From contig NZ_KE695652.1 of the NCBI RefSeq assembly GCF_000454065.1, forward strand, positions 457,291 through 521,290: a DNA stretch of 64,000 nucleotides, in the 5' to 3' direction. Below the pieces are notes generated by a model. The model was not told the DNA's origin. It searched no databases and worked only from the letters and a program-made list of their open reading frames with translations. Below are positions 51,378 through 59,557 of this stretch, in pieces. Source of the stretch: Brevibacillus thermoruber 423 (GTDB lineage: Bacteria > Bacillota > Bacilli > Brevibacillales > Brevibacillaceae). Made by a program: the position numbers and the translations under genes. Each line of letters opens with the position of its first letter. Position 1 is the first letter of the stretch.

Positions 51378-52859
51378 ATGTCCTTATTCAAAGTTGGCGG
51401 CCACTACCCGCCGATTGAACATCGCGAGCGAATTAAGCGGTACCGCGATAATGAGAGGTTATTCCAAGGAGAACACGCCGACGTTTTCAAGAAAGTGCAA
51501 GATCGCCTATCCGAAAGACATGGCGAGATCATCTATATCGCAGTTAACCTACCCGGACTCATCTGCAAGAAGAGTGCGGATTTTTTATTTGGCGAAACTG
51601 CCGTGTTTAGTGCCGGAAAGCAAGACGATTCACCCGAGCAGCGCGCAATTGAGCGGCTAGTGAACGACAACGACTTGCACATTACAAATTACGAGTCGGC
51701 ACTCAGCAACGCTTATCGCGGGGATAGTTTCTACAAGATTCGGTGGGGACAAACGTACAATGGGTTTCTCGGCGAATCCACCGATCCTTTCCGCGCAATA
51801 ATTGAGGCCCAAAACGCTGAATATGTCTTTCCTGAGACGATTCCGGGAGACGCAAACCGCATTCTGGCGTATCACATCGCGCACCCTGTGAAGGTCGAAG
51901 ATAGGCGCGGGGATAGATGGGTACTACAGGTTGAGTCCCACTATCCCGGCGAAATCCGGTACGCGAAGTTTGAAATCCAACCGTCCAGGATCGGCCCCAA
52001 CAACGTGGTCGAGGAGTGGATAATTGTTAGCGAGTTGGATGCGGACGAACCAGTTCAAACCGGCGTCCCATTCCCTTTAGTTGTCCATATCCCGAACTAT
52101 TCGACGGACTCATCTTGGCACGGTATCGATGACCTGTCCGAACACGCCGCTATTTTCGATGAGATCAACAACCGATTAAGTCAGATATCCAGTATCTTGG
52201 ATAAGCACGCGGACCCGGCTTTAATGGTCCCGCCAGGTACTTTACAAACTGGCGAAGACGGTTCCCCCGAGTTTCGCGTATCGGTCAACAAGGTTTTTGA
52301 GGTCGGAGAAGAAGATGGCGAGGTTAAATACATTACGTGGGACGGTCAACTTGAGGCCGCGTTCAAAGAGTTGGAGCGCCTGGTCGACCTACTTTTGACG
52401 GTGGCGGAGTTACCCGCGGTTGCACTCGGTAAGGATAACAGCGGTACAAGTGGCGCGTCCGGGCTGTCGATCAAGTGGCGGATGAACTCGCTCCTCGCGA
52501 AGATCAACCGCAAGCGGCAGTATTACGACAAGGGACTCCGCAACGTCCTGTATATCGCGCAACTGCTTGAGCACGCGCAATCGGGCAAGAAACCCGACTA
52601 CACGCCTACATGGCCGAAAATCAACTTCAAAGACGGTCTGCCGGACGATGAAATGGAACAAGCCCAAATTGCACAAATCCGTACGGGCGGAAGACCAACG
52701 ATGTCGCAGAAAACCGCACTCATGCGACTGGACGGACTTACCGAACAGCAGGCCGAGGCCGAGCTTGAGCGGATTCGCGAGGATGAGATGCGGGAAACGG
52801 CGGTTGATTCCTCTATCTTCAACAAGAGTGCCGGAGGTGGCGCAAATGAAGCGGATTAA
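51378..52859 (+). CDS. Portal protein (SPP1 gp6-like)
   Basis: The 493-residue protein forms the dodecameric DNA channel. Family-like segments are RERIKRYRDNERLFQGEHAD, YIAVNLPGLICKKSADFLFGE and AVALGKDNSGTSGASGLSIKWR. AAGGAGGG precedes the ATG. It is intact, between terL and the minor head gene. Confidence 0.9.
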   Translation: MSLFKVGGHYPPIEHRERIKRYRDNERLFQGEHADVFKKVQDRLSERHGEIIYIAVNLPGLICKKSADFLFGETAVFSAGKQDDSPEQRAIERLVNDNDLHITNYESALSNAYRGDSFYKIRWGQTYNGFLGESTDPFRAIIEAQNAEYVFPETIPGDANRILAYHIAHPVKVEDRRGDRWVLQVESHYPGEIRYAKFEIQPSRIGPNNVVEEWIIVSELDADEPVQTGVPFPLVVHIPNYSTDSSWHGIDDLSEHAAIFDEINNRLSQISSILDKHADPALMVPPGTLQTGEDGSPEFRVSVNKVFEVGEEDGEVKYITWDGQLEAAFKELERLVDLLLTVAELPAVALGKDNSGTSGASGLSIKWRMNSLLAKINRKRQYYDKGLRNVLYIAQLLEHAQSGKKPDYTPTWPKINFKDGLPDDEMEQAQIAQIRTGGRPTMSQKTALMRLDGLTEQQAEAELERIREDEMRETAVDSSIFNKSAGGGANEAD

Positions 52860-52929
52860 GGCCGCGGTAGTCGCGCTCTCCTTGGCGGTTGTGTTGTGGT
52901 ATAACGCGGTATTCGGCGGTGAGCGTTAG
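52846..52929 (+). CDS. 27-residue single-helix membrane peptide
   Basis: GGAGGTG is 6 nt before ATG 52846. The peptide is KRIK followed by one hydrophobic helix (AAVVALSLAVVLWYNAVFGG). It overlaps the portal 3' end, and its stop overlaps the start of the minor head gene. Signals and composition support a real small membrane protein. Confidence 0.6.
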   Translation: MKRIKAAVVALSLAVVLWYNAVFGGER

Positions 52930-53852
52930 TGCGGGAAATCCCGACTCCTACGTATCAATACGAAATTGACCGTCTCGTTGCCGCGTACAAACGGGCTGTT
53001 GTCGAGATTCAGCGTGAGCTCGAACGGCTGGACCTAACGGACCTGTCACGAGCGAACGCGCAAGCCGCGCTTGTGGAAGTTGCCCGAATTCTTGCGTCAT
53101 TGAACGAAGAAGCAGCCGCGTGGGTGGAAGAAAACATTCCCCAAGCGGCGCGAGATGGCGTTGTGCGGGCTTTGGTTAGCCTTGGCGTGGTAGAGACGGT
53201 AGAGGAAGCACGGAGTATCGCGAGGTTCAATCGCTTAAATAAGGCGATGGTAGACGCTGCTATTTCGGATATGCAAACGGATGTCCTGGCCGTCACGCAA
53301 AACATTAACAAACGGGTGCGAGACGCGGTGAGAAAGGCGACTGCTGACGCGATGCGGGCGAATTTGTCTCGCGGCATAAACGGTCGTCGAACGATCGGGC
53401 GTGATATTACGACGGGTATACGCAAACAGCTTGGTGATGCGGCTGACGGAGCAATCCGGGACGCAGCCGGTCGCGTTTGGAAAGTGAACACATACGTCGA
53501 CATGCTGGCTCGGACGAAGTTGGCGGAAACATACCGGGAGGCGACGACCAATGAGGCGGTATCGCGCGGGGCCCTTTACGCTGTGATCTCGCGACATGGT
53601 GCTATCGATTCGTGTAAATACCACGAGGGACGTATCATCCGCCTTACGGGCGAGGGTGATCCGCGATACCCGACGTATGATCAAATCAAAGCGTCGGGGC
53701 AATGCTTTCACCCCTCGTGCAGGCACAGCTTTAGCCCGTTGCGCGATCCGAATAAACTTCCCGAGTCCGTTCGAGAGCGGGCGGATAGGCAGGCCGAGCT
53801 AGGTGACAAGGCACTAGCAACTGGCAAACGTAATCCGAAGGACGTCGAATGA
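52929..53852 (+). CDS. Minor head protein (SPP1 gp7 / phage minor capsid protein 2-like)
   Basis: This 307-residue protein is mostly helical, with a C-terminal metal-binding-type module (SCKYHEGRIIRLTGEG, CFHPSCRHSFSPL). GTG 52929 follows GGCGGTGA. It probably travels with the portal into the head and acts at DNA entry. Confidence 0.87.
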   Translation: MREIPTPTYQYEIDRLVAAYKRAVVEIQRELERLDLTDLSRANAQAALVEVARILASLNEEAAAWVEENIPQAARDGVVRALVSLGVVETVEEARSIARFNRLNKAMVDAAISDMQTDVLAVTQNINKRVRDAVRKATADAMRANLSRGINGRRTIGRDITTGIRKQLGDAADGAIRDAAGRVWKVNTYVDMLARTKLAETYREATTNEAVSRGALYAVISRHGAIDSCKYHEGRIIRLTGEGDPRYPTYDQIKASGQCFHPSCRHSFSPLRDPNKLPESVRERADRQAELGDKALATGKRNPKDVE

Positions 53853-53941
53853 TCGGCGTTCTTTTTTCTTGTCCTGGCGGATGACGTTAAAAGCCGCAAA
53901 ATCGCCGCGTTGGGCGTTAAAAACGAATTGGAGGTTTGCAG

Positions 53942-54445
53942 ATGTCGATGGAAGATCAAGCAGTAACCACCGAGACTCATCAGGAGATGGCGCAACCGTC
54001 TGCGGAGACGCAAAACACCGAAACAGCAGCGCCGGAACAAAAGGAACACATGATCCCAAAATCTCGTTTCGATGAGGTCAATACGAAGTTTAAAGACCTG
54101 CAAGCTCAGTACGACAAGTTACTGGCCGAGAAGCAGGAGGCCGACGGGTACAAATCCCTTCACCAGCAAGCGGAGGAGCGTGCGAAAGCGCTCGAAGGAG
54201 TTATTGCGCAAATGCTTGAAGCGCGTCTCGAAACAATTCCGGAAGAGCTTCATGATTTAATTCCGGAAGGCCTTACTCCGGAACAAAAGCTCGCATGGAT
54301 CGACCGCGCGGAGCGCAAGGGAGTTTTCGGCGCTAAGGTCCACAAACCCGTTGGTGGGCCGACGAACCCGCCAGATCAAAGCCCGGTTGATCTAAACGGA
54401 TTGTCTGCCACTCAACTGTTACGAATTGGGTATTCAAAGCAATAA
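53942..54445 (+). CDS. Capsid scaffolding protein
   Basis: This 167-residue acidic coiled-coil protein (FDEVNTKFKDLQAQYDKLLAEK, QQAEERAKALEGVIAQML) lies directly before the capsid gene, the usual place for scaffold. ATG 53942 has TTGGAGG 7 nt upstream. Confidence 0.85.
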   Translation: MSMEDQAVTTETHQEMAQPSAETQNTETAAPEQKEHMIPKSRFDEVNTKFKDLQAQYDKLLAEKQEADGYKSLHQQAEERAKALEGVIAQMLEARLETIPEELHDLIPEGLTPEQKLAWIDRAERKGVFGAKVHKPVGGPTNPPDQSPVDLNGLSATQLLRIGYSKQ

Positions 54446-54495
54446 GACGCCACCGTTAGGCGTCTATTTCATTTCAACCAAAGGGGAGATTTTAA

Positions 54496-55404
54496 ATGGC
54501 ATTGACACTTGTAGAAGCAGCGAAACTTTCTCAAGACACACTGCAGCGCGGCGTAATTGAAACATTCGCTCGTAACTCTGCGATTCTTGAACTCATGCCG
54601 CAAATGGATATCGTGGGTAACGCGTACGCATACAACCAGGAGGGTACGCTGCCGGGTATCGGATTCCGCGACGTAAACGAGGGTTACGTTGAGTCTGCCG
54701 GTGTGGTGAATCCTCAGACTGAGAAGCTGTACATCGCCGGTGGTGACGTAGACGTTGACCGCTTCATCGTTCAGACCCGGTCCAACATCAACGATGTTCG
54801 CGCAATCCACACTGAAATGAAGGCGAAAGCCCTCGCGCTGGCTATCACCAATCAATACTTTAACGGGGACACGGCCGTTAATCCCAAAGGCTTCGACGGT
54901 CTGAAAAAGCGCCTGACAGGTAAACAAGTTATTACGGCAGGCGATAACGGGGCGACGCTGACCCTCACGATGCTGGACGAGCTGATTGACGCTGTCGAGG
55001 GTACTCCGGACGCGATTTTCTGTTCTAAAGCAATGCGCCGCGAGATCAAGAAGATTATCCAAAGTCATAACGGTTACAGCGAAAGTGACAAAGACGCTTT
55101 CGGCCGTCCGGTCATGACGTACGGAGGTATTCCGATCCGTGTTATCGAGACCGACAACACCGGTACGGAGATTCTGGACTTTAACGAGACTCAAGGTACC
55201 GCAAACAATACCTCATCTATCTACGCGGTAAAATTCGGTGCCGAGCAATACGTGTCCGGCCTGCAAAACGGCGGCGTATCCGTACGTGACCTGGGCGAAC
55301 TTGCCGAGAAACCGGTGTATCGTACTCGTATCGAGTGGTACGCAGGTATGGCAATCTTCCATCCGCGTGCTGCTGCTCGTCTGAAAGGTGTTCTCAAGTC
55401 TTAA
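54496..55404 (+). CDS. Major capsid protein
   Basis: This 302-residue HK97-fold-like capsid protein has ELMPQMDIVGNAYAYNQEG, FCSKAMRREIKKI and a C-terminal RIEWYAGMAIFHPRAAARLKG. A strong AAAGGGGAG precedes the ATG. Codon use is more biased than in neighbours, as expected for the most abundant virion protein. Confidence 0.92.
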   Translation: MALTLVEAAKLSQDTLQRGVIETFARNSAILELMPQMDIVGNAYAYNQEGTLPGIGFRDVNEGYVESAGVVNPQTEKLYIAGGDVDVDRFIVQTRSNINDVRAIHTEMKAKALALAITNQYFNGDTAVNPKGFDGLKKRLTGKQVITAGDNGATLTLTMLDELIDAVEGTPDAIFCSKAMRREIKKIIQSHNGYSESDKDAFGRPVMTYGGIPIRVIETDNTGTEILDFNETQGTANNTSSIYAVKFGAEQYVSGLQNGGVSVRDLGELAEKPVYRTRIEWYAGMAIFHPRAAARLKGVLKS

Positions 55405-55443
55405 TGGCGGTCATAGCGACCGCCCCTTTTAACCCAAAGGAAG

Positions 55444-55650
55444 GTGATACCCATTTTTACGATAAAGACGCCTAACCCAAATTACAACGGCGTAACCGAG
55501 GGCGTTACTTTCGTAAATGGCGTAGCCGAGGTTGCCGACGAGATCACGCGCAATGTTCTCGTGAACAACTACGGCTATATTGACGCTACCGTTAAATCGG
55601 AATCAAAACCGGAGGCACCCGCACCAAAGCGCAAACCCTCCGGAAAATAA
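55444..55650 (+). CDS. Small head-tail joining region protein
   Basis: This short protein (IKTPNPNYNGVTEGVTFVNGVAEV... PKRKPSGK) resembles small virion-region proteins next to capsid genes. GTG 55444 lies inside the AAAGGAAGGTG ribosome-binding site, so a start at ATT 55453 (spacing 6) is more likely. No clear ATG exists. Confidence 0.6.
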   Translation: MIPIFTIKTPNPNYNGVTEGVTFVNGVAEVADEITRNVLVNNYGYIDATVKSESKPEAPAPKRKPSGK

Positions 55651-55665
55651 ACGGAGGTGTAGCGT

Positions 55666-56052
55666 ATGGCGGTTAATGTTAGCGACGCGACCGCATACAT
55701 CGCGAATTACTGTATCGATAACGAGGATTTCCTTGAGGCGGAAACTGCGAGAAAACAAACACTTTTGAACGTCGCTGAACGGGAGCTGAAACGGAAATAC
55801 CCGACTTATACGATACCTGATGAAGCGATTTACGAGACGGCGAATGTACTGGCGATAAAGTTTAACGATACCAACAAATTGAGTGCGCAGGGTGTACAGT
55901 CGTTTAGTGTCTCTGGCGTCGCGTCGTTTACATTTAAGCAGGCTTCATCCGCAGATTTGTCGCGTCTCATTCCGCAGACTGCGCTCGACATCATCGGTGA
56001 CGCAAACGGCGTGAAACTGAGCACGCGGCGTGTAGGACGGGCGGTGTTGTAG
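55666..56052 (+). CDS. Head-tail connector protein (YqbG/gp6-like)
   Basis: This 128-residue, mainly helical protein (ATAYIANYCIDNEDFLEAET, LNVAERELKRKYPTY, AIYETANVLAIKFND) fits the first connector ring beneath the portal. GGAGGTG precedes the ATG. Confidence 0.75.
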   Translation: MAVNVSDATAYIANYCIDNEDFLEAETARKQTLLNVAERELKRKYPTYTIPDEAIYETANVLAIKFNDTNKLSAQGVQSFSVSGVASFTFKQASSADLSRLIPQTALDIIGDANGVKLSTRRVGRAVL

Positions 56053-56053
56053 T

Positions 56054-56416
56054 TTGGCGATTATCACGATGAAACAGACGGTCACAATTACCCCGGCCGT
56101 CCTTGATGAGAACGGAAATCCCGTAACTGATGAATGGGATCGTCCTATCACCGGTACTCCCTATACGGTAAAATGCGCCGTAAACGAGGGGACCAAACTC
56201 ACTCGTTCGCAGTCTAGTAGCGGTGGAGTCAACGGGATCGGGGCGCAAGAGGTCGTTTCAGTCGCGCAAATCTTCTTTGACAAGAAAACGAACGTCTCGA
56301 TGTTCGATACCATTACGTTCACTGACGAGTTAGGAAACGTCAGGGTCTACAAACCGATTTCGATTGAGGTTAAGCGGTTGAACGGCAAACGAATTCTAAC
56401 GGTGGTGAACGTGTGA
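56054..56416 (+). CDS. Head-tail connector/stopper-like protein (YqbH position)
   Basis: This 120-residue, beta-rich protein starts at TTG 56054, one base after the previous stop. Segments such as VTITPAVLDENGNPVTDEWDRPITG and GAQEVVSVAQIFFDKKTNVS fit connector or stopper proteins. Its assignment is by position and fold style. Confidence 0.65.
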   Translation: MAIITMKQTVTITPAVLDENGNPVTDEWDRPITGTPYTVKCAVNEGTKLTRSQSSSGGVNGIGAQEVVSVAQIFFDKKTNVSMFDTITFTDELGNVRVYKPISIEVKRLNGKRILTVVNV

Positions 56417-56841
56417 TGTCGTTCGTTTTCGAACTTGACCTGTCGAGGTTTCAGCGAGCGCTCGAACAGGCTCCTGAAACGGTCTTTACAGCCGCCAAAC
56501 GCGGGATGCACGACGCGCTCGACGATTGGAAGCGTGAAGCTACCGACGTAGCTCCGTTCGCCAAAGGAACGCTACGGCGCGGAATCAATCCGGGAGACAT
56601 CGAGCAGAACGAGGAAGGGCTTATCGGTGAGATTACGGCGGTTGCTGTCGAGAGCTCTCCGAAAGGGTCCCGATTTAACTACGCGTATTACCTGCACGAA
56701 GTCAAAGGCGAAATCAAGAATCCGACGACTCCGGGTACCACGGCGAAGTTCCTTGATGAACCTGCCGAAAAGCACGGTAAGCGTTGGGTGCGGATGATTG
56801 AGGATGAGATCGAGGCCGAGATGAGAAAGGGTGGGTGGTGA
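56416..56841 (+). CDS. HK97 gp10-like tail completion protein
   Basis: This 141-residue protein starts at ATG 56416 after GGTGGTGA. It has the gp10 pattern: a helical N-terminus (LSRFQRALEQAPETVFTAAKRGM), APFAKGTLRRGI, YAYYLHEV and a C-terminal acidic helix. It acts at the head-tail interface. Confidence 0.82.
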   Translation: MSFVFELDLSRFQRALEQAPETVFTAAKRGMHDALDDWKREATDVAPFAKGTLRRGINPGDIEQNEEGLIGEITAVAVESSPKGSRFNYAYYLHEVKGEIKNPTTPGTTAKFLDEPAEKHGKRWVRMIEDEIEAEMRKGGW

Positions 56842-57308
56842 TTGGATTGACTGTACTGAGCGACATGGAGTACATCGCCGCCTTCGTTAAAACGGTCCTG
56901 CCACCGACCACGCAAATCAAGTACGAGGTCCCCGCACAGCCAACAAAGGATATATTTGTGGTTCGTCCGTTGGTCAACGATTATGAGTCGGAGACAAGGT
57001 ATCACTATCGAATCGGCAGGTCGTACCAGTTTGTCGCGTACGGAGCAGATGTGCCGAGCGTTCTCAATACGATGGGCGCAGTTGCTAGGGAAGTGAACGA
57101 CGGCAAAACGATGATTCCGATTAAAGGCTCGCAGCGGTATATCCGATGCGGGTCTTTTTCGTTTGGAGCCGCGTTCAAGACCGAGGGCGGGGTTTACGCA
57201 TGTGTCGGCGTACTGGAAACGGAGGTTCGCGAGGCGAGGGCGCAGGAACAGTACGAGAAAATCATGCACGTTTATCCGCGGTATGAGACACGGATACCAA
57301 TTGAATAA
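56835..57308 (+). CDS. Tail terminator-like protein
   Basis: This protein of up to 157 residues follows gp10-like with overlap, the normal place of the tail terminator or minor tail protein. It has an alpha/beta composition with FVVRPLVNDYESETRYHYRI and SYQFVAYGADVPSVLNTM. Start GTG 56835 or 56838. Confidence 0.68.
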   Translation: MVIGLTVLSDMEYIAAFVKTVLPPTTQIKYEVPAQPTKDIFVVRPLVNDYESETRYHYRIGRSYQFVAYGADVPSVLNTMGAVAREVNDGKTMIPIKGSQRYIRCGSFSFGAAFKTEGGVYACVGVLETEVREARAQEQYEKIMHVYPRYETRIPIE

Positions 57309-57368
57309 CACGTAAGGCGTCGGGACTTTCCCGGCGCTTTTTATTTTCCTGCGAGGAGTGATTCATGG

Positions 57369-58436
57369 ATGGCAACCGGAGGCAAGTGGGATGCGACATC
57401 CCTTCCGAGGCGTCCTGGGCTGTATATCAACTTTGTTGAGGCAGCCGCGGCCCAAATCAAGGGCGGAGCTCGTGGCGTTGTCGCGATCCCACTGAAATCG
57501 TACACCGGCGGAACCGCGTCGGCCGAGACGTTCTATACGGTAACCACCGAAAAAGAAGCGACCGACCTGTTCGGTTCCGCGAATATTCAATCGATCAAAT
57601 TCGCGTTGCAAGGCGGGGCAAAAGAGGTGCTCGTTTACACGATGCCAGAGTCCCCAACTACGCAAGATTTCGCGGATATGCGGGCCGCGTTCGACGCCCG
57701 CCCATTCAACGTGTTCGTTTACGACGACAACGCGGATTCCGCGGAACAAGACGCTGCCCTTGCGTGGATGAAGACGAACAAAGACGAGGGCAAACACTTC
57801 ATGATCGTGTTCGGCGGTTCCTCGGCGGACGACAACGACCCAGCAGTAGGCGACGCGCGCTCTATCCGTCTGGCGGACGATTACGCGGTCAACCTCATTA
57901 CCGGTGTGAAAATCGGCGGCACATCGTACAGTTCCGCACAGTACGCCCCGTTCATCGCCGGATTGATTGCGGGAACCCCGATCAATAAATCGATCACGTA
58001 CGCGCAAGTTCCGGTCGACGACGTGACGAAGCGCCTGACCAACTCGCAAATCAAAACATCGTTGGAAAAAGGCTCGCTCGTTCTCGTTCACGATGGCGAG
58101 AAGGTCAAGGTTGAGCAAGGTATTTGCACGAGTTCTACTGCGTCCAAAACGGTCAAGATTCGGACCATTCGCGCACGTCAAGCGGTTTCGATGGACGTTA
58201 CAAAGACGGCGGCTGACGCATACATCGGCAAGATCGACAATAACCCGGACGGCCAGGCGGCACTTATCGCGGCAGTCAAAGCCTACCTCGAACGCTTGCA
58301 GGCGTCGAACGTGCTGATGGACCCGGTTGTGACGCTCGATCCGCAATTCCAATCCGTTGGAGACTCCGTATACCTGCTGATCTCGTACGTCGAGGTTGAC
58401 AGCATGGAGCGGATTTTCCTGACCATTAACGTGTAA
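57369..58436 (+). CDS. Contractile tail sheath protein
   Basis: The 355-residue sheath protein has PRRPGLYINFVEAAAAQIKGG at the start and a C-terminal domain with YIGKIDNNPDGQ, LIAAVKAYLERLQAS and YVEVDSMERIFLTI, which is the conserved handshake region. It is XkdK-like but shorter than the PBSX protein. It establishes a contractile (myovirus) tail. Confidence 0.92.
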   Translation: MATGGKWDATSLPRRPGLYINFVEAAAAQIKGGARGVVAIPLKSYTGGTASAETFYTVTTEKEATDLFGSANIQSIKFALQGGAKEVLVYTMPESPTTQDFADMRAAFDARPFNVFVYDDNADSAEQDAALAWMKTNKDEGKHFMIVFGGSSADDNDPAVGDARSIRLADDYAVNLITGVKIGGTSYSSAQYAPFIAGLIAGTPINKSITYAQVPVDDVTKRLTNSQIKTSLEKGSLVLVHDGEKVKVEQGICTSSTASKTVKIRTIRARQAVSMDVTKTAADAYIGKIDNNPDGQAALIAAVKAYLERLQASNVLMDPVVTLDPQFQSVGDSVYLLISYVEVDSMERIFLTINV

Positions 58437-58454
58437 TAAGGGCGGTGAACATAA

Positions 58455-58892
58455 ATGGCACTTGACGCGACTCGCGTTATTAACGGCTCGTTTGGCGAGG
58501 TGTGGATGGACGGCCGTTGGCTGACGAACTTCCGACGTGCGGAGGCCACCGTCGAAATCAACAAAGAGGAGATTCAACGGTCAGGTACGCGGTGGGTCGG
58601 GCATAAAGTAACCTCGCTGACCGGTACCGGGACGATCTCCGGTTACAAAGTAACGACTGACCTTATCGAGGCAATCGGCCAAATCGCTGACGACCGAAGA
58701 GGTGCGTTTGTAACCGAGTTGATTCTCAAACTCGACGACCCCGAGAGTTTCGGCGCTTACCGCGTACGTTTGAAAGGGGTTCAGTTCGACAACATTCCGC
58801 TGATCAATTTTGAGGCAGGTTCCATCGTCGAGGAGGAACTGCCTTTTACTTTTTCCGGCTACGAGTTCCTCGACACGATCAACGAAGACTAA
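58455..58892 (+). CDS. Tail tube protein (XkdM-like)
   Basis: This 145-residue protein directly follows sheath. It has ATRVINGSFGEVWMDGRWLTNF, VTSLTGTGTISGYKVT and FSGYEFLD, matching PBSX XkdM-type tube proteins. It forms the inner tube. Confidence 0.92.
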   Translation: MALDATRVINGSFGEVWMDGRWLTNFRRAEATVEINKEEIQRSGTRWVGHKVTSLTGTGTISGYKVTTDLIEAIGQIADDRRGAFVTELILKLDDPESFGAYRVRLKGVQFDNIPLINFEAGSIVEEELPFTFSGYEFLDTINED

Positions 58893-58952
58893 TCGGGGCG
58901 ACTTCGGTCGCTCCTTTATTTTCGAAAACAACCCACGGAGGATGATTCATAG

Positions 58953-59342
58953 ATGAAAAAGGAATTTGACCTGCTGCAATCTCTTTTGGACACGGAATTT
59001 AAGCCGGAGAAGGACGTGCCCATGCGTCGGTTCGGCGAGCAAGCATCGTTCCGTATTCGTGCTCTCGACGGAAAGGACATTCAGCGTATCCGTCAACAAG
59101 CGATGTATCCCACGAAAAACGGCGAGAAGTTGGACGAGGAAAAGTTTGGAACGCTGCTGATCGTTAAAGCGTGTGTGAATCCGGATTGGAGCGACCGGCG
59201 TTTGCTGGAAGGTCTTGGCGTTTCCGATCCGACCGAAGCGGTTCAAAAACGTCTGCTTTCCGGTGAAATCGCGAAATTGACCGCAGCGATTCTCGATTTG
59301 TCCGGCTTCGGAGAAGATGCCGAGGATGACGTAAAAAACTGA
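58953..59342 (+). CDS. Tail assembly chaperone, short form (G-like, XkdN-like)
   Basis: The 129-residue zero-frame product ends DDVKN at a TGA just after a slippery site. It has the chaperone style (MRRFGEQASFRIRALDGKDI) and precedes the tape measure gene. It coats the tape measure during tail assembly. Confidence 0.9.
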   Translation: MKKEFDLLQSLLDTEFKPEKDVPMRRFGEQASFRIRALDGKDIQRIRQQAMYPTKNGEKLDEEKFGTLLIVKACVNPDWSDRRLLEGLGVSDPTEAVQKRLLSGEIAKLTAAILDLSGFGEDAEDDVKN

Positions 59343-59557
59343 TTCGGGCGGGCGGCGAGGCGTATTTGTTGCACGAGATTTTCCATCGTCTCGGCATCCC
59401 GCCCCACGAGGTCTACAACGCGCCATACGGGGCTAGACGTTTCATGCTCGACAGTATGGCGCTAATTCTTGAAGAAGAGAAGAAGGCGCGGGAAAAAGCG
59501 GGTAGAAACCCGCATGCTCCAGGACCTCGACGTCGAGTGAAGGGGAGGGTGCGGTAG
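58953..59557 (+). CDS. Tail assembly chaperone, -1 frameshifted long form (GT-like)
   Basis: A canonical slippery heptamer A-AAA-AAC (59333-59339) lies in the zero frame immediately before the TGA at 59340-59342. A -1 shift continues into LIRAGGEAYLLHEIFHRLG and onward to 59557. That extension has protein-like content but no start signal of its own. Ribosomal frameshifting here is standard for tailed phages. Confidence 0.85.
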
